Shown here one piece after another: positions 29,769 through 32,667 of a stretch of 32,667 nucleotides of DNA. The notes below the pieces were generated by a model that worked only from the letters and a program-made list of their open reading frames with translations, searched no databases and had not been told where the DNA came from. Position 1 is the first letter of the stretch. Each line of letters starts with the position of its first letter. The position numbers and the translations under genes were made by a program. Source of the stretch: an uncultured Opitutia bacterium (lineage in GTDB: Bacteria; Verrucomicrobiota; Verrucomicrobiia; Opitutales; UBA953); assembly GCA_903829855.1 (NCBI GenBank), contig CAIKRN010000056.1, positions 1 to 32,667 of the forward strand, written 5' to 3'.

Positions 29769-32081
29769 ATGCCACGAACCACCCCACGCGCTCTCGGGTT
29801 CGCAGCCCTTGGCATCTTTGCCGGGTTGGCTAGGGGCACTCCTCTGTCGGCGCAGGATTTCCAGAAGGACGTTGCCCCTTTCTTGAGCAAGTACTGCTAC
29901 GAATGCCACGGGGGCGAAAAGACCAAGGGCGATCTTGATCTTAAGGCCGTTAAAAATGCCGACCGCTTTTTCCAGGAACAGCGCACCTGGCGGGAGCTCC
30001 TGAACCAAGTGGTCACCGGCGAGATGCCGCCCGCGAAGAAAACGGTGCGTCCGAGCGAGGCCGAAATCGCCTCGCTCGAAATCAATGTCCGTAAGCTGCT
30101 CACCCAGGCTACCGCCCAGGCCAAGGTGGACCCGGGCAGCGTTACCCTCCGGCGGCTGAATCGCGCAGAGTTCAATAACACGATCCGCGACCTCTGCTTC
30201 GTCGAAGGAAATTTCTCCGTCGATTTTCCAGCCGATGATACGGGCTACGGCTTTGATAATATCGGCGATGTGCTCTCGTTCTCGCCCGTGCACCTCGAGC
30301 GCTTTATCGCTGGCGCCCAGATGGTTGCCGGTAAGGCGATGCCGCTCACGCCACCCGAGCCTGATGGCGCCGGCCTAGCGATGATGGACATGATTCCCCG
30401 CGGAAAGACTTTTGAGCAGACGCGCTACTTCAATCCCACGCCTTCAATGTCCGGCACGATTGAAGTCCCCGTCGATGGGGAATATTTCATCACGACCCGG
30501 CTACAGGCCAAGGGCGATAAGACCGATGCGCCGCCGCGCATCTCGTTCCTTGTGGATGGCGCCGAGGTGGGGGTTTACGCCTTCAAGTCGCCGTCGAAGT
30601 CGGAGAACGCCGAGGTGAAGGTCCGGCTCCCGAAGGGGCCGCATAACTTCACGATGACGTGGCTGAACCCGCCGGCCAATCTAGCCAGCACCACCCGCAC
30701 GCTTTCCGGCGTCCGCTTCGTCCTCCGCGGCCCGCTCGATACGCGTACGGACTTGCAGCGCCGTTTAACCGCTCTCGCTGGTACTCAAGTGGGCGAACCG
30801 CGTGCGCGGACTATCGCCAATTGGTTTGTGAGCCGAGCTTTCCGCCGCCCTGCCACTACGGGCGAAATCGCTCGTTACGCTAAGGTTTTCACCACGGCCG
30901 AACAAACGGCCGGCACCTGGGAGGCGGGCGCCCAGGCCATGATGAGTGTCGTGCTTTCGTCGCCCAAATTTATTTTTCGGGCCGAGCAAGACGAGCAACC
31001 CGCCGCGTCCGAGGCCCATGCTGTCGGCGAATTTGCCCTGGCCTCGCGACTGAGTTACTTCCTGTGGGGTTCGATGCCCGACGAAGAACTCTTCGCGCTC
31101 GCCTCCGCGAAGAAGCTTTCCGGCAGCCTTGAGGGCCAGGTGCAACGCATGATGAAGGACCCGCGTTCGCAGTATCTCGTCACGGGCTTCGGTCTGCAGT
31201 GGCTGCAACTCCGCCGCCTCTCTACGGTGTCGGTCGACATCGGGTTATTCCCTGATTTCAACGAGGGCATCCGCACGGCGATGGTTAAGGAAACCGAACT
31301 TTTCCTGGGCGAGATTGTCAGCCAGAATCGGAGCGTGCTGGATATCATTGATGCAGATTTCACCTATGTGAACCGGCCGCTCGCACAGTTCTACCGCCTC
31401 CCCACCGCGGCCTTTAAGGGCAAGCGCACCCAGACGGAGTTCATGCGGGTGACGTTGCCGCCCGGGGATCGCGGCGGCGTGCTCACGCAGGCCAGTATCC
31501 TGACGGCGACTTCCAATCCCACCCGCACTTCCCCGGTTAAACGCGGGAAGTGGATTCTGGAGCAAATCCTCGGCACGCCGCCGCCGCCCGCCCCCGCCGA
31601 AGTCCCGGCACTTGAGTCGCAACATCAACTCACGGGCACCTTGCGCCAACGGATGGAGCAGCATCGCCAGAATCCGTCGTGCGCTTCCTGCCATGCGCGC
31701 ATGGATGCGCTCGGCTTTGCTTTCGAAAAGTTCGACGCCGTCGGTCAGCTTCGTCAGGTCGATGAAGGTAAGCCCATCGACCCATCCGGTAAGTTGACGG
31801 ACGGGCGAGTGTTCAGTGGCGCCACCCAGCTCAAGGGAATCCTGAAGGCCGACGAGGCGAAGTTTGTCCGGAATTTGTCGTCCAAGCTATTGATTTACGC
31901 CTTGGGCCGAGGCGTCGAATATTATGACGAACCCGCCATCGATAAAATCGCCGCGGGGGCTAAAAAGGGTGAAAACCGCTTTTCCGCGCTCGTTGCGGCG
32001 GTCGTCGTGAGCGATCCATTCCGTCTTCGGCGGGGAACATCGCAGGTTGAAAGCGTGTCGAATAAGCCTAAGACCAAGTGA
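29769..32081 (+). CDS. Planctomycete-type cytochrome c, DUF1592/DUF1588 protein
   Basis: 770 residues with an N-terminal signal peptide (FAALGIFAGLARGTPLSAQ). A cytochrome c-like PSCyt1 part has haem motif CYECH at 43-47. Then come DUF1587 (LRRLNRAEFNNTIRDL, FPADDTGYGFDNIGDVLS), a carbohydrate-binding-like beta part (about 220-320), DUF1595 (FRRPATTGEIARYAKVF), DUF1592 (LASRLSYFLWGSMPDEELF), DUF1588 (RGGVLTQASILTATSNPTRT with a second haem-like CASCH) and DUF1585 (SKLLIYALGRGVEYYDEPAI). Such periplasmic proteins abound in Planctomycetes and Verrucomicrobia and occur with DUF1552 proteins; substrates are unknown, possibly polysaccharide oxidation. The next gene starts seven bases later. Confidence 0.93.
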   Translation: MPRTTPRALGFAALGIFAGLARGTPLSAQDFQKDVAPFLSKYCYECHGGEKTKGDLDLKAVKNADRFFQEQRTWRELLNQVVTGEMPPAKKTVRPSEAEIASLEINVRKLLTQATAQAKVDPGSVTLRRLNRAEFNNTIRDLCFVEGNFSVDFPADDTGYGFDNIGDVLSFSPVHLERFIAGAQMVAGKAMPLTPPEPDGAGLAMMDMIPRGKTFEQTRYFNPTPSMSGTIEVPVDGEYFITTRLQAKGDKTDAPPRISFLVDGAEVGVYAFKSPSKSENAEVKVRLPKGPHNFTMTWLNPPANLASTTRTLSGVRFVLRGPLDTRTDLQRRLTALAGTQVGEPRARTIANWFVSRAFRRPATTGEIARYAKVFTTAEQTAGTWEAGAQAMMSVVLSSPKFIFRAEQDEQPAASEAHAVGEFALASRLSYFLWGSMPDEELFALASAKKLSGSLEGQVQRMMKDPRSQYLVTGFGLQWLQLRRLSTVSVDIGLFPDFNEGIRTAMVKETELFLGEIVSQNRSVLDIIDADFTYVNRPLAQFYRLPTAAFKGKRTQTEFMRVTLPPGDRGGVLTQASILTATSNPTRTSPVKRGKWILEQILGTPPPPAPAEVPALESQHQLTGTLRQRMEQHRQNPSCASCHARMDALGFAFEKFDAVGQLRQVDEGKPIDPSGKLTDGRVFSGATQLKGILKADEAKFVRNLSSKLLIYALGRGVEYYDEPAIDKIAAGAKKGENRFSALVAAVVVSDPFRLRRGTSQVESVSNKPKTK

Positions 32082-32088
32082 ACCCCGC

Positions 32089-32667
32089 ATGAAATCCGAC
32101 CATCTCAACCGCCGCACGATCCTTAAAGGCATGGGCGCAGCCTTGGCCTTGCCTTGGCTCGAGGCGATGGGTGTGCAGAAATCTTGGGCGGGCGGCAACA
32201 CGCCGGTCTCCCAGGCGGCCCCGAATCGGATGGCCTTCATTTACGTTCCTAACGGCGTGAATATGGATGGCTGGCGCGGTGGCCGGAATCCCATCGCCGA
32301 AGGCGCATTGCCCACGAAACTCCCCGCCATCCTTGAGCCGTTGGCGAATGTCCGGAATGACTTCTCCCTTTTGACCGGACTCACGGCCGACAAGGCGCGT
32401 GCAAATGGCGACGGTGGTGGCGACCACGCCCGGGCGATGAGCGCCTTCCTGACGGGAGCCCAGCCTCGCAAGACCGATGGTGCCAATATCCGTGCCGGCA
32501 TCTCGGCCGACCAGGTGGCCGCCGCTCGGGTTGGTGATCGGACGCGACTGCCCTCCTTGGAAGTCGGTGCCGATGCCAGCAAACTCGCCGGTGGTTGCGA
32601 TTCCGGCTACAGCTGCATTTACGAATCTAATCTCTCTTGGCGCTCCGCGACTCAGCCGATGCCCAAA
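32089..32667 (+). CDS. DUF1552 protein, N-terminal part (runs off the window)
   Basis: 193 codons without a stop. It starts MKSDHLNRRTILKGMGAALA, a twin-arginine (Tat) signal with RR at 8-9, so it would be exported folded. The next part matches DUF1552: RMAFIYVPNGVNMDGWR, LPAILEPLANVRNDFSLLTG, GDHARAMSAFLTGAQPRKTD, IRAGISADQVAAARVGDRT, LPSLEVGADA and GYSCIYESNLSWRSATQPMP. DUF1552 proteins are encoded beside DUF1592/DUF1588 cytochromes, as here. Function is unknown. Presumably co-transcribed, as the gap is seven bases. Confidence 0.92.
   Translation, partial: MKSDHLNRRTILKGMGAALALPWLEAMGVQKSWAGGNTPVSQAAPNRMAFIYVPNGVNMDGWRGGRNPIAEGALPTKLPAILEPLANVRNDFSLLTGLTADKARANGDGGGDHARAMSAFLTGAQPRKTDGANIRAGISADQVAAARVGDRTRLPSLEVGADASKLAGGCDSGYSCIYESNLSWRSATQPMPK

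Noticed and set aside
29715..30293. A 192-codon minus-strand frame opposite the cytochrome gene
   Set aside because: It is antisense to the signal peptide and haem motif of the DUF1592 protein, which are clearly real.

Overview
The window looks like chromosomal DNA of a GC-rich Verrucomicrobiota bacterium, perhaps class Opitutae. This is inferred, not proven. The pointers are a planctomycete-type cytochrome c protein followed by a DUF1552 protein (a pair typical of Planctomycetes and Verrucomicrobia), a PurM of the roughly 400-residue Bacteroidetes-like type, a FucP-like sugar transporter, a complete-looking but oddly arranged type II secretion locus, and Shine-Dalgarno signals that are mostly absent. 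Nothing suggests a prophage, plasmid, insertion sequence or CRISPR array.

Left third (1-9100): the last codons of feoB overlap a 49-residue Cys-rich membrane protein. On the minus strand hisG, aguB and aguA form a cluster. Rightward genes follow: a lipoprotein with a terminator; an AsmA-like protein, grpE and dnaJ; and a cofactor block of nadC (NAD), birA (biotin) and coaX (CoA) ending in a small membrane protein.

Middle (9097-18254): leftward LysM protein, NUDIX hydrolase and PfkB kinase; tRNA-Pro(UGG); purM; a small anchored protein; a ferredoxin; an OsmC protein; an intergenic stretch with GTAG-headed hairpins (REP-like) and a short tandem repeat; a FucP-type sugar transporter; an SlyD-like isomerase with a Cys-repeat tail; tRNA-Ala(CGC); rmuC; and an unrecognised 179-residue protein.

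Right third (18349-32667): a type II secretion system in two converging operons. gspD-gspE-gspF run rightward. A GspC-like gene and gspG-H-I-J-K-L-M run leftward, with every junction from G to M a 4-base overlap. After an AT-rich intergenic region come a large DUF1587/1592/1588/1585 haem protein and the start of its DUF1552 partner, which runs off the window.

Most notable: (i) several genes have a -10-like hexamer exactly six bases before the start codon with a TTGnnn box 16-20 bases further up, so their mRNAs may be leaderless; (ii) a perfect 12-bp hairpin plus T-run, a textbook terminator, lies inside the coding sequence of the NUDIX gene; (iii) REP-like hairpins with paired base changes between copies. 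No clearly new multi-gene system was found.
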